Shown here: positions 24,385 through 33,252 of the stretch, one piece after another
Position numbering within the stretch: the first letter of the stretch is position 1
Layout: each line of letters opens with the position of its first letter
NCBI GenBank assembly: GCA_965214795.1
Contig: OZ243976.1
Coordinates: 4,774,001 to 4,838,000 of the forward strand
DNA from: JAJDXW01 sp965214795
GTDB lineage: Bacteria > Pseudomonadota > Gammaproteobacteria > HK1
Direction: 5' to 3'
Length of the DNA stretch: 64,000 nt
Translations under genes and position numbers: made by a program
The notes under the pieces: generated by a model
The model's input: only the letters and a program-made list of their open reading frames with translations
The model's database searches: none
What the model was told of the DNA's origin: nothing

Positions 24385-25107
24385 TCACCCCGCTCCCGGC
24401 GCAGGGTCCCGTTCGTGCGCGAGGGCGGCGGCGAAATCCTCGTTGCCGAGGTTCTCTACCCGCCAGGTCACCGCGGGGAGGTGCGGAAACCGGAACTCGC
24501 CGACGTTCACCCCGCGCCGCATCGCGGGCGGCACCTCGAACCCCGCGAGGTCGAGCCGAAGCCCCGTGCCCAACGCCTTGGTGAGCGCCTCCTTGATCGT
24601 CCAGAAACGGTAGAAGAGACGGGTCCGGCGCAATCCCCTCGCCGCGGCAAACTCGGCCAGCTCCACCCGCGTGCACACCGTCGCCGCCAGCGCGTCGAGG
24701 TCCCGCCGGGGAACGCGCGCTTCGAGGTCCACCCCGATCCGCCCCGCCCGCGCAACCGCGAGGAGCCCGTGTGCGCCGCTGTGGCTCACGCTGAAGCTCG
24801 CCGGGGCCGGAGCGCCCGAGAGCATGGCCACCGGCTTTCCGCTCTCGGATTCCTCGAACGAGAGCTCGTCGTTCGCGCAGCCGAGCCGCGCGCAGAGGAC
24901 GGCGCGGAGCGCCGCGCGGCAGAGAGTGTACTGGCGGCGCCGGCCCTGGTGCCGGTAGCGTTTCCCGCGCGCCCGCTCCTGCGCGCTCAGCCACCCGCGC
25001 GCATCCGCCTCGCGGCCCGCATGGGGAGCGAGGTCCACGCGCACGACGCACGCATCGCCCGTCCGTGCGAACGGACGCCACCACCGGCCGGACCCCGGCT
25101 CGGGCAC
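24385..25107 (-). CDS. 4'-phosphopantetheinyl transferase (Sfp/HetI type)
   Basis: 240 residues with the diagnostic motifs FSVSHS (substrate/CoA pocket), GVDLE (Mg-binding) and FYRFWTIKEALTKALG, the WxxKEA-type motif. It transfers phosphopantetheine from CoA to a serine of acyl or peptidyl carrier proteins. The length matches Sfp-class rather than AcpS-class enzymes. The start is a GTG at 25107, 28 bases after the argJ stop, suggesting co-transcription. No polyketide or non-ribosomal synthetase is in the window, so its carrier protein partner is elsewhere. Confidence 0.88.
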   Translation of the reverse strand: MPEPGSGRWWRPFARTGDACVVRVDLAPHAGREADARGWLSAQERARGKRYRHQGRRRQYTLCRAALRAVLCARLGCANDELSFEESESGKPVAMLSGAPAPASFSVSHSGAHGLLAVARAGRIGVDLEARVPRRDLDALAATVCTRVELAEFAAARGLRRTRLFYRFWTIKEALTKALGTGLRLDLAGFEVPPAMRRGVNVGEFRFPHLPAVTWRVENLGNEDFAAALAHERDPAPGAG

Positions 25108-25135
25108 CGCAACCGCAGGCCGACGCGCCGAGGAA

Positions 25136-26386
25136 TCAGCTCCGGTAGCCGGCGTTGATGTCGATGTAGGCGTGGGTGAGGTCGCAGGTCCAGATGGTGT
25201 CCCGCCCCGCGCCCACCCCGACGTCGGCGCGCAGTCGCACCTCGGAGCCCCGCAGGTGCGCGGTCGCCCGCTCCTCGGAGTACCCCTCCCGGACCCGGCC
25301 GCCCTCGGCGCATTGCTCGTCGCCGATCCAGAGCCGGAGCCGGTCGCGATCGGCCGCCTCGCCCGCCTTGCCGACCGCCATCACCAGCCGCCCCCAGTTC
25401 GCGTCCGCCGCCGCGAGCATCGTCTTGACGAGCGGCGAGTTCCCGATGCTGAGGGCGATCCGCCGCGCCGCCTCGTCGCTCTCCGCCCCTTCCACGACGA
25501 CCTCGACGAACTTGCCGGCCCCTTCGCCGTCGCGGACGATCTGGTGGGCGAGGTCGAGCATCGTCGCGTCGAGGAGCGCGCGGAGCTCCGCGAGCCGCGG
25601 ATCGGAGGCCGCGGTGATCGGCCGGGCAGGCTTGACCGCCCCGGTCGCGAAGAGCAGGACGCTGTCGCTCGTCGAGGTGTCGGAGTCGACCGTGATCCGG
25701 TTGAAGCTCCGGTCCACCGCCCCGGTGAGGAGGGCCCGCAGGACGGGGGCGGGAAGGTCCGCGTCGGTGAACGCGAACGCGAGCATGGTCGCCATGTCCG
25801 GCGCGATCATCCCGCTCCCCTTCGCGATCGCGGCGACCCGCACCGTCTCGCCGTCGAGGCGCGCCTCCCCGCCCGCTCCCTTGGAGAACGTGTCGGTGGT
25901 GCGGATGGCGTCCGCCGCCGCCCGCCAGCGGCCCGGGGACGGCGGGCCGAGGGCTCCGGCGGCCTTCCCCACCGCGGCCCGCATCGCCTCCTCGCCGAGC
26001 GGCTCGCCAATGACCCCGGTGGACGCGAGGCAGACTTCCTCGGGGGCCGCATCGAGCGCTTCGGCGACCGCGCGCGCCGACGCGAGCACCGCCGCCCTCC
26101 CCGCCGCCCCGGTGAACGCGTTGGCGTTGCCTGCGTTGCAGAGGACCGCCCGGGCCGTGCCGCGCCCGAGATGCTCCCGGCACCAGTCCACCGGCGCGGA
26201 CGCGCAACGCGAACGGGTGAACACCCCGGCGACGCGAGACCCCGGCGCGAGCGCGGCCAGCATCACGTCCGGCCGCCCGCGATAGCGAAGCTCCGCCGCA
26301 TGCGCGGCGAGCAGCACGCCAGCCACCGGCGGGAGGTCGGGAAAGCTCGCCGGGGCAAGGGGAGATACCGGTGACGACTCGCTCAC
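25136..26386 (-). CDS. argJ: ArgJ: glutamate N-acetyltransferase / amino-acid acetyltransferase
   Basis: 416 residues in the arginine biosynthesis family that moves acetyl from N-acetylornithine to glutamate. The self-cleavage motif KGSGMIAPDMATML is intact with the nucleophile at about Thr200, so alpha and beta chains should form by autoproteolysis. VLCNAGNANAFTG and TVDSDTSTSDS are typical conserved stretches, and it ends DINAGYRS. The start is taken as GTG 26386 with TGGAG seven bases upstream; an ATG at 26449 would add 21 proline-rich residues. Whether it also makes N-acetylglutamate from acetyl-CoA (bifunctional form) cannot be told. Confidence 0.93.
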   Translation of the reverse strand: MSESSPVSPLAPASFPDLPPVAGVLLAAHAAELRYRGRPDVMLAALAPGSRVAGVFTRSRCASAPVDWCREHLGRGTARAVLCNAGNANAFTGAAGRAAVLASARAVAEALDAAPEEVCLASTGVIGEPLGEEAMRAAVGKAAGALGPPSPGRWRAAADAIRTTDTFSKGAGGEARLDGETVRVAAIAKGSGMIAPDMATMLAFAFTDADLPAPVLRALLTGAVDRSFNRITVDSDTSTSDSVLLFATGAVKPARPITAASDPRLAELRALLDATMLDLAHQIVRDGEGAGKFVEVVVEGAESDEAARRIALSIGNSPLVKTMLAAADANWGRLVMAVGKAGEAADRDRLRLWIGDEQCAEGGRVREGYSEERATAHLRGSEVRLRADVGVGAGRDTIWTCDLTHAYIDINAGYRS

Positions 26387-26515
26387 GATCGGCTCCAGGT
26401 GGGAAGGGGGCGGGAAGGGGGCCGGCCGGATCGCCGGGGCCGCGATCATGGCAGAATTTCGCGGGCCCTCCCACCGGCGCGACGCATCCGCGCCGGACCA
26501 CTCCGCCGATAGCGA

Positions 26516-26569
26516 CCGGAGATGCCGGAGATGCCGGAGATGCCGGAGATGCCGGAGATGCCGGAGATC
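26516..26569 (+). repeat. Tandem 9-bp repeat overlapping a start codon
   Basis: Five perfect copies of CCGGAGATG and a sixth ending in C. The array encodes (MPE)n at the N-terminus of the CoA-transferase. Each unit carries both GGAG and ATG, so successive units supply alternative ribosome binding sites and starts in the same frame. Copy-number change would alter only the number of MPE triplets. Confidence 0.9.
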
Positions 26570-27832
26570 CTTGCCCCCGACGACGTTCCGGCCCTGCTCT
26601 CGCCGGGGATGACGGTGTTCGTCGCGGGCGGGGCGAACGAGCCGGCCACGGTGCTCGACGCCCTCCGCCGCCGGCCCGACGCGGGCGCCGGGGTCACCTG
26701 GATCCAGTCGATCGTGCCCGCCCTCAACCGCTTCGACTTCTGCTCCCTCCACGACGACGCGCGCGCCGTCGCATTCTTCATCACCCCCGAAACCCGTGCG
26801 AGCTACCGGGCGGGGCGCATCGACTTCATCCCCTGCCAGCTCCGGGCGGTGGCCGACCTCCTCGGCGAAGGCCTCGACCTCGACCTTGCCATCGTGAGCG
26901 TGCCCGCGCCTCGCGACGGCGCATGGGAGGCCGGCGCCGACTTCGGCGCCGGCCTCAACTGCGACTTCGTCGATGTGATCTTCGGGCGCGCCCGGCGGGT
27001 CGTCGCGGAGGTGAACTCCGCCCTCCCCGATCCGCCGGACAGCCCCCGCATCGACGCCCGCCGGATCGACTTCGCGGTGCCGGTGAGCCGACCTCCTCCT
27101 CCCTTCCCCCTCCCCGCGCCGGACGAGACCGCCCGCACCATCGCCCGGAACGTCGCCGGGCTCGTCCGCGACGGCGACACCATCCAGACCGGCATCGGCT
27201 CCATCCCCTGCGCCGTACTCGGAGCCCTCCGGGACAAGAACGATCTCGGGCTCCATTCCGGCATCCTCGACGATGGGGTGATGGCCCTCGTCGAGCGCGG
27301 GGTGATCACCGGGAGACACAAGACGATCGACCGCGGCCGCCACGTCACTGCGTACGCGATCGGCTCCCCGGCCCTCTACGGCTGGCTCGGAGAGCGGGAC
27401 GATGTGCGCTTCCGGCCGGTCAACTACACCCACGGAGCCGGCACCCTCGCCCGCATCGACCGCTTCGTCTCGATCAACTCCGCGCTCGAGATCGACCTCG
27501 GGGGCCAAGTGAACGCGGAAATGATCCGCGGCACCCAGGTGACCGGGACGGGCGGCTCGGTGGACTTCATGCGGGGCGCCGCGAGCTCGCGGGGCGGGCG
27601 CTCCATCGTCGCCCTCGGGGCGACCGCCGCGGGGGGCAAGGTCTCGCGGATCGTGCCCCGCCTGGGCGACGGGAACGCCCCGACCGCGCTCCGCACCGAC
27701 GTCGACTGCGTGGTGACCGAGCACGGCGTCGCGGACCTGCGGCACCGGCCGGAGCGCGCGCGGGCCGCCGCCCTCGCCGAGATCGCGGCCCCGGAGTTTC
27801 GGCGCGAGCTGCGGGCGGCGGGGCGGCCATGA
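26522..27832 (+). CDS. Acetyl-CoA hydrolase/transferase family protein (4-hydroxybutyrate CoA-transferase type)
   Basis: 436 residues. It begins with the (MPE)5 array and then the family I CoA-transferase fold: PGMTVFVAGGANEPATVLDAL near the start, GDTIQTGIGSIPCAVLGAL in the middle, and HSGILDDGVMALVERGVITG. The central SINSALEIDLGGQVNAE contains the glutamate expected to form the glutamyl-CoA thioester. The enzyme moves CoA between an acyl-CoA and a carboxylate such as acetate. It overlaps the next gene by four bases (ATGA), implying translational coupling. Any of the five ATGs in the array could be the real start. Confidence 0.87.
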   Translation: MPEMPEMPEMPEMPEILAPDDVPALLSPGMTVFVAGGANEPATVLDALRRRPDAGAGVTWIQSIVPALNRFDFCSLHDDARAVAFFITPETRASYRAGRIDFIPCQLRAVADLLGEGLDLDLAIVSVPAPRDGAWEAGADFGAGLNCDFVDVIFGRARRVVAEVNSALPDPPDSPRIDARRIDFAVPVSRPPPPFPLPAPDETARTIARNVAGLVRDGDTIQTGIGSIPCAVLGALRDKNDLGLHSGILDDGVMALVERGVITGRHKTIDRGRHVTAYAIGSPALYGWLGERDDVRFRPVNYTHGAGTLARIDRFVSINSALEIDLGGQVNAEMIRGTQVTGTGGSVDFMRGAASSRGGRSIVALGATAAGGKVSRIVPRLGDGNAPTALRTDVDCVVTEHGVADLRHRPERARAAALAEIAAPEFRRELRAAGRP

Positions 27833-28527
27833 GCGGGGCGGCCATGATCGGACTCACCGCCCTCGACCTTGCCGCGGTGGCCCTGCTGGTCGGGTGCTGG
27901 GGAGGGTTCAACGCGATCGTGCTCCGGCCCCGCTCCGGTGGATGGGCGAGCCTCAGCCGGATCATGGTGCGTTACCGGAACGGATGGATGGCGGTCATGG
28001 CGGGGCGCGAGCTGCGGATGGTCGACACCATGATCCAGGGCTCGGTGCTCCAGGGCTGCACCTTCTTCGCCTCGACCGCGATCCTCCTCGTGGGCGCGCT
28101 GCTCGCCCTGCTCGGCGCCGCCGACCGGGCCCTGGAGGTCGTCCGGGACCTGCCGTTCACCGTGGAGACGACCCGGACGCTGTTGCAGTTGAAAGTGCTG
28201 GGGGTGGTCACGGTGCTCATCTACGCGTTCTTCAAGTTCGCATGGGCGCACCGCCTCTACACCTACTGCATCGTGGTCATGGGCGCGACCCCGATGGAGG
28301 AGACGCCGGAGACCGCGCGCTTCGCGGCGCGGGCCGCCCGCCTGCTCGACCTGGGCGCCCTTCACTTCGACCGGGGAATGCGGGCCTACTACTACACCCT
28401 CGCGGCGACCGCGTGGTTCATGCACCCGATCCTGTTCATGGTCTCCACCGTCTGGGTGACCGCGGTGCTGCTTCGCCGCGAGTTCCGCTCCCGGACCCGC
28501 ACCATCCTCGCGTCCGAGACCGATTGA
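27829..28527 (+). CDS. DUF599-family integral membrane protein
   Basis: 232 residues with about four hydrophobic segments (roughly residues 8-25, 78-98, 128-148 and 188-212) and the DUF599 pattern: MVRYRNGWMAVMAGRELRMVD after the first helix, then MIQGSVLQGCTFFASTAILL. Function of this family is unknown. The start overlaps the CoA-transferase stop (ATGA) and the MFS gene begins nine bases after its stop, so the three genes look like one operon. Confidence 0.8.
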   Translation: MSGAAMIGLTALDLAAVALLVGCWGGFNAIVLRPRSGGWASLSRIMVRYRNGWMAVMAGRELRMVDTMIQGSVLQGCTFFASTAILLVGALLALLGAADRALEVVRDLPFTVETTRTLLQLKVLGVVTVLIYAFFKFAWAHRLYTYCIVVMGATPMEETPETARFAARAARLLDLGALHFDRGMRAYYYTLAATAWFMHPILFMVSTVWVTAVLLRREFRSRTRTILASETD

Positions 28528-28536
28528 TCCGCGACG

Positions 28537-29820
28537 ATGTGGGGTCTTGAACCGGCGGCCTTCCGGCGCGGCCGCTACCCCTGGCTGACCGACCGGCGCT
28601 TCGTCGCGATCTTTCTCGTCGGCACCCTGACGAGCCTCGTGCGCTGGCTCGAGATGCTGGTATTCGGGGTATACGTGTTCGCGGAAACGGGGTCCGCCAC
28701 CACGACCGCGGCCATGACCCTGCTCCGGCTCCTGCCCCTCGCCCTCTTCGGAGCCTTCGGCGGAGCGGTCGCGGACCGCATCGACCGGCGCCTCATGATG
28801 CAGTGGGGGCTCGTCGCGATGTGCATCCTCGCGGCCGGCCTCGCCGCGCTCGCCTGGACCGGACGGCTCGAGGTGTGGCACCTCGGGGTCGCCGCGTTCC
28901 TCGGGGGGGTCTTCTGGATCACCGACTTCCCGGTCCGCCGGGCGCTCATCGGGGACGTGATCCGGAGGCCGTTCCTCGGGCGGGCGATGGGGGTCGACAC
29001 CCTGGCCAACAACGGGACGCGGATGCTCGGCCCGCTGCTCGGAGGAACCCTGCTCGCGACGGTGGGGCTCGAGGGCACCTTCGTGCTCTCGGCCCTCCTC
29101 CACACCCTTTGCTGGATCGCCTTTCAGATGGTCCGGTTCCCGTCCCCCGCCCCGGCGCCCCGGGCGAGCAACGTGTGGCGGAGCGTCGCCGAGGGGATCG
29201 GGTACCTGCGCGGCGACCGCCGCCTCGCCGGCGTCCTCGCCGTCACCGTGGTGTTCAACCTCTGGGCGTTCCCCACGATCTCGATGATCCCGGTGATCGG
29301 CGAGGAGAGCTTCCGGCTCGGTCCCTCCGCGGTCGGGATCCTCGCCTCGACGGAGGGGGCGGGCGCCCTCGCGGGATCGATCCTGGTCGCGGTGTTTGCG
29401 CGTCCGGTCAACTTCATGCGGCTGTACTTCGCGGGCTGCGTGATCTACCTCACGCTGTCCATCGCTTTCGCGGCTTCCCCCGTTCCCTGGCTCGCCGGCG
29501 CCGCGCTGTTCGTGGTCGGTCTCGGGGGCGCCGCCTATGCCGCGATGCAGACCACCCTCGTCATCCTCTCCACGCCGGCCGAAGTGCGGGGGCGGATGAT
29601 GGGGGTGCTGTCCGTGTGCATCGGAACCGGGCCGCTCGGCTTCTACCACGTGGGAGTGCTCGCGGACCGGATCGGCGCGCGGGACGCGGTCGCCCTCATC
29701 GGGCTGGAGGGGCTCATCGCCGCCATCGTGGTCTCGCTCCTGTGGCCCGAGATCCACGGGCGGCGGACGGGGAGCGCGCGCCCCCGGCGGCGGACCTGGC
29801 GCCGCGACGGAAGACCGTAG
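28537..29820 (+). CDS. MFS transporter (EntS-like exporter class)
   Basis: 427 residues with about 12 hydrophobic segments. The loop after helix 2 reads FGGAVADRIDRRLMMQWG, the major facilitator signature GxxxDRxxRR. The overall pattern (VDTLANNGTRMLGPLLGG, LGGAAYAAMQTTLVI) fits the MFS_3 enterobactin-exporter-like group rather than sugar or phosphate importers. The C-terminal tail is arginine-rich and cytoplasmic. The substrate is unknown. It sits last in a tight run with the CoA-transferase and DUF599 genes. Confidence 0.85.
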   Translation: MWGLEPAAFRRGRYPWLTDRRFVAIFLVGTLTSLVRWLEMLVFGVYVFAETGSATTTAAMTLLRLLPLALFGAFGGAVADRIDRRLMMQWGLVAMCILAAGLAALAWTGRLEVWHLGVAAFLGGVFWITDFPVRRALIGDVIRRPFLGRAMGVDTLANNGTRMLGPLLGGTLLATVGLEGTFVLSALLHTLCWIAFQMVRFPSPAPAPRASNVWRSVAEGIGYLRGDRRLAGVLAVTVVFNLWAFPTISMIPVIGEESFRLGPSAVGILASTEGAGALAGSILVAVFARPVNFMRLYFAGCVIYLTLSIAFAASPVPWLAGAALFVVGLGGAAYAAMQTTLVILSTPAEVRGRMMGVLSVCIGTGPLGFYHVGVLADRIGARDAVALIGLEGLIAAIVVSLLWPEIHGRRTGSARPRRRTWRRDGRP

Positions 29821-30193
29821 GCCGGATTCGCGAGGCGGCCGGGTGCCGGGTGCCGGGTGGCCGCGGGGGTTGCCCGCCTGCGGCTCCCGCCGTTCCGGGC
29901 GTGCCCGACCCGGGCATCCGGCACCTTCGGGCTACGGTTTCGCCGCTGGACGGTATACACCCCGCACCACGTACACCGGGGGGCAAGGGGTCCGGGTTCG
30001 GGCAAAGGGACCCAGGCCGCCCCCTGCACCACGTACACGGGGGGCAAGGGGAAGGCGCGGAGCACCAGCCCGAAAAAATCACCGACTTTCGTCGTGTGCG
30101 GGTCGGTTCGGGCCTCCTGACGCTGCCCTCGACCGCACGGCAGGCAGGCTACAATGGCCGGAACGGCGGGAAGCGGGGACCCGGGGGCCGACC
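29821..30193. repeat. Intergenic region with a 62-base-period direct repeat
   Basis: No gene is seen between the MFS stop and the iron-sulfur subunit start. GCACCACGTACAC followed by a G-rich GGGCAAGGGG tract occurs at 29964-29990 and again at about 30026-30051, an imperfect direct repeat 62 bases apart. The dispersed motif described at 291-470 lies just beyond, at 30067-30092. A promoter for the molybdenum hydroxylase operon should be here but is not obvious. Confidence 0.6.
30067..30092 (+). repeat. Dispersed motif, third copy
   Basis: AGCCCGAAAAAATCACCGAC followed by TTTCG, the same as the copies at 291-316 and 445-470 (inverted). It is about 100 bases upstream of the hydroxylase operon start. 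The conserved length argues for a real repeat family or binding site rather than chance. Confidence 0.55.
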
Positions 30194-30688
30194 ATGATTC
30201 GCCTGCTGACCTATCGCCTCAACGGGCGCGAGCGCGCGGACGCGGTGCCGGACAACGTGCTGCTGCTCGACCACCTGCGCGAGACCGTGGGGCTCACCGG
30301 CACCAAGACGGGTTGCGACGGCGGGGAATGCGGCGCGTGCACGGTCCTCGTCGACGGCGCTCCCGTCCTCTCCTGCCTCACCCTCGCGGCGACCGTCGCC
30401 AGCCGCTCGGTCGAGACGGTCGAATCCCTCGCCGAAGGAGGCCGCCTCGCCTTCATCCAGGAAGGCTTCCACCGCAAGCTCGGCTCCCAGTGCGGCTACT
30501 GTACGCCGGGCCTCATCATGGCCTCGGAGGCGTTGCTGCGGCGCGATCCGCACCCGAGCGAAGACGCGATTCGCGAAGCCCTCGGCAGCAACATCTGCCG
30601 CTGCACCGGGTACGTGAAGATCGTCGAGGCCGTGCAATGGGCCGCCGAGGCGGCGGCCTCCGCGGCCGAACGGGCGTCGGACCGATGA
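30194..30688 (+). CDS. hcrC: [2Fe-2S] subunit of xanthine-oxidase-family molybdenum hydroxylase (4-hydroxybenzoyl-CoA reductase gamma-like)
   Basis: 164 residues. The N-terminal half is a plant-type ferredoxin domain (TGCDGGECGACTVLVDG ... LSC). The C-terminal half holds the second cluster motif (GSQCGYCTPG ... NICRCTGY). Electrons flow from the molybdenum site through these two clusters to, or from, the FAD subunit. The start at ATG 30194 directly follows the GACC leader. It overlaps the large subunit by ATGA. The symbol rests on the operon partner hcrB, because small subunits of this superfamily look alike. Confidence 0.85.
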   Translation: MIRLLTYRLNGRERADAVPDNVLLLDHLRETVGLTGTKTGCDGGECGACTVLVDGAPVLSCLTLAATVASRSVETVESLAEGGRLAFIQEGFHRKLGSQCGYCTPGLIMASEALLRRDPHPSEDAIREALGSNICRCTGYVKIVEAVQWAAEAAASAAERASDR

Positions 30689-33252
30689 GCCCGCCGGCAT
30701 CCGCCTTCCCATCGTCTCCGCCGGGGACCGGCGCAGCGCCCGCGGACGCGGCACCCGAGAGGGTCCGGACCATCGGGGAGTATGTCCCCCTGGTGGACGG
30801 CCCCGACAAGGTGAGCGGTCGGGCCCGCTACACGGCCGACCTGCCCTGCACGGCCGCCCTCGCGGGCCGCATCCTGCGCAGCCCCTGGGGGCACGCCGCG
30901 TTGCGGTCCGTCGACACCTCCGAGGCGGAGGCCCTCCCCGGGGTGCGGGCGGTGGTGACCGGGGCGGACTGCGACCGGACGTTCGGCGTCCTCCCCATCG
31001 CGATGCACGAATACCCCCTCGCCCGCGACCGGGTCCGCTACCGGGGCGAGGCGATCGCCGCGGTCGCGGCCGACGACGACGCGACCGCGGAACGGGCCCT
31101 CGCGCTCATTCGGGTCGAGGTCGATGAGCTGCCCGCCTGTTACACGGCCGAGGCGGCGCTCGCCCCGGGCGCCGTCGACCTCCACGAGAAGCGCCCCGGC
31201 AACGTCGAGCGCGACGTCGAGTACGAGATTGGCGACGTGGACACCGCGCTCGGCGCCGCCGACCTCGTGCGGGAGAGGACCTACCGCTGCGCCGAGGTCT
31301 GCCAGGCCCAGATGGAGATGCACGCCGCCCTCGCGGACTACGACCCGGAGCGCGGCCGGCTCACCGTACAAGCGAGCACCCAGGTCCCCTACTACGTCCA
31401 CCTCATGCTCGCGCGCTGCCTCGACCTTCCGAAGTCGCGGATCCGGGTCGTCAAGCCCCACATCGGGGGCGGATTCGGCTGCCGCACCGAGACCCTCCAC
31501 GTCGAGATCGTCTGCGCGCTCCTCGCCCGCAAGGCGGGCGGGGCGGTGCGGCTCGTCACCACCCGCGAAGAGACCTTCATCACCCACCGGGGGCGTCCCG
31601 AGCAGTCGGTGCGGCTGAAGCTCGGGCTCCGGCGCGACGGGCGCATCACCGGGGTCGAATGCGAGACCGTGCAGCGGGGCGGCGCCTATTCCGGCTACGG
31701 GATCGTCACCATCCTCTACTCGGGCTCCCTCCTCTACGCAATCTACGACCTCGAGCACGTCCGCTATCGCGGGCGGCGGGTGCTCACCAACACCCCCCCG
31801 TGCGGGGCGATGCGCGGCCACGGCACGGTGAACGTGCGCTTCGCCTTCGAGGCGCTCCTCGACGAGATGGCGGCCGAGCTCGGGCTCGACCCCTTCGCGG
31901 TGCGGCGCGCGAACCTCATCGACGCGCCGGCCGTCACCCCGAACGATCTCCTCGTCAACAGCTACGGGCTCCCCGAGTGCCTCGACCGGGTGGAGGTGGC
32001 GAGCGGCTGGCGCGAGCGACGCGGGCGCCTCCCGGCCGGACGCGGGCTCGGGATGGCGTGCTCGCACTACGTGAGCGGCGCGTCGAAGCCCGTCCACTGG
32101 ACCGGCGAGCCGCACGCCACCGTCCACCTCAAGCTCGACTTCGACGGATCGGTGGTGATCCTGACCGGCGCCCCCGAGATCGGGCAGGGATCGTCCACCG
32201 TCCTCGTGCAGTGCGTGACGGAGGTCCTCGGGGTCGACCCGGGCCGCATCCGCATCGTCGCGAGCGACAGCGAGGTCACCCCGAAGGACAACGGGGCGTA
32301 CTCGTCCCGGGTCACCGTGATGGTCGGCAACGCCGCGATCGAGGCCGCCGAGCGCCTGCTCGGGGCGTTGACCGAGGCGGCCGCGCGCGCGCTCGAGGTG
32401 AGCCCCGAGGATGTGGAGGTGCTGGGCGAGGTGTACCGCGCGGGGAGCCAGGACCAGGGGCTCACCTTTGACGAGGTGGCCGCGGCGGCGCTCCGGGACA
32501 GCGGCACCATCACCGTCAAGGGCAACTTCTCGACCCCGGCGCAGGCCCAGGGCGGGCGCAAGTACCGGGGCGCGACGGTCGGGTCGAGCACCGGCTACAG
32601 CTACGCGGCGCAGGTCGTCGAGGTCGCCGTCGACGAGGAGACCGGTCAGGTCGCCGTCGAGCGGGTCTGGGTCGCCCACGACTGCGGCAAGGCGCTCAAC
32701 CGGCTCGCGGTGGAGGGGCAGGTCCAGGGTTCGGTGTGGATGGGCATGGGGCAGGCGATGAGCGAGGAGACGGGTTACGCGAACGGCCTCCTCTCCGCCC
32801 CCAACCTGCTCGACTACCGGGTGCCGACGATCGCCGACTCGCCCCCCATCGACGTGCAGATCGTCGAGAGCGACGACCCTCTCGGCCCGTTCGGGGCCAA
32901 GGAGGCGGGCGAAGGCTCGCTGGCCGGCTTTCTCCCGGCCCTGACGAGCGCGGTCGCGGATGCCATCGGCCTCCGGGTGGACGAGTTGCCGGTCACCCCG
33001 GACCGGGTGTGGCGGGCCCTCGAGCGCCGCCGCCGCGAGGCGGAGCGCGAGGCGCGGGCGGCGCGCCGCGGAGCGGGGAACGGCAGGGCGGGCCGGCCGC
33101 GGCCGGGACCGGGGACACCGGGCGGCGGGCGGTCGAAGAAGAGCGCGAACGGGCCCGGCTCCGCATCCGCGTCCGGCTCCGAATCCGGACCCGACCCCGG
33201 CTCGCCGGCCCACGACGGCGCCGCCGGCGGCAAGAACGGAGACGTTCCTTGA
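30685..33252 (+). CDS. hcrA: Molybdopterin-binding large subunit (4-hydroxybenzoyl-CoA reductase alpha-like)
   Basis: 855 residues. It starts ATG 30685 inside the hcrC stop, then a ~25-residue Ala/Pro leader and the fused aldehyde-oxidase a/b hammerhead plus Mo-binding domains. Cofactor-contacting stretches visible are PHIGGGFGCRTE, CGAMRGHG, EIGQGSSTV, and a C-terminal FGAKEAGEGS with the glutamate expected near the Mo. The last ~85 residues (from about ALERRRREAE) are a low-complexity Arg/Gly/Ser/Pro tail not normal for the family. It forms the catalytic part of a heterotrimer with the flanking genes. Reduction of an aromatic CoA thioester is inferred from hcrB. Confidence 0.85.
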   Translation: MSPPASAFPSSPPGTGAAPADAAPERVRTIGEYVPLVDGPDKVSGRARYTADLPCTAALAGRILRSPWGHAALRSVDTSEAEALPGVRAVVTGADCDRTFGVLPIAMHEYPLARDRVRYRGEAIAAVAADDDATAERALALIRVEVDELPACYTAEAALAPGAVDLHEKRPGNVERDVEYEIGDVDTALGAADLVRERTYRCAEVCQAQMEMHAALADYDPERGRLTVQASTQVPYYVHLMLARCLDLPKSRIRVVKPHIGGGFGCRTETLHVEIVCALLARKAGGAVRLVTTREETFITHRGRPEQSVRLKLGLRRDGRITGVECETVQRGGAYSGYGIVTILYSGSLLYAIYDLEHVRYRGRRVLTNTPPCGAMRGHGTVNVRFAFEALLDEMAAELGLDPFAVRRANLIDAPAVTPNDLLVNSYGLPECLDRVEVASGWRERRGRLPAGRGLGMACSHYVSGASKPVHWTGEPHATVHLKLDFDGSVVILTGAPEIGQGSSTVLVQCVTEVLGVDPGRIRIVASDSEVTPKDNGAYSSRVTVMVGNAAIEAAERLLGALTEAAARALEVSPEDVEVLGEVYRAGSQDQGLTFDEVAAAALRDSGTITVKGNFSTPAQAQGGRKYRGATVGSSTGYSYAAQVVEVAVDEETGQVAVERVWVAHDCGKALNRLAVEGQVQGSVWMGMGQAMSEETGYANGLLSAPNLLDYRVPTIADSPPIDVQIVESDDPLGPFGAKEAGEGSLAGFLPALTSAVADAIGLRVDELPVTPDRVWRALERRRREAEREARAARRGAGNGRAGRPRPGPGTPGGGRSKKSANGPGSASASGSESGPDPGSPAHDGAAGGKNGDVP

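Noticed and set aside
26387..27745. 869-codon frame extending argJ upstream.
   Set aside because: It runs antisense through the CoA-transferase gene. A GTG with Shine-Dalgarno at 26386 gives a standard ArgJ.
30154..30684. Upstream extension of the Mo-binding subunit.
   Set aside because: It overlaps the whole [2Fe-2S] subunit gene in a different frame. The ATGA overlap at 30685 is the expected start.
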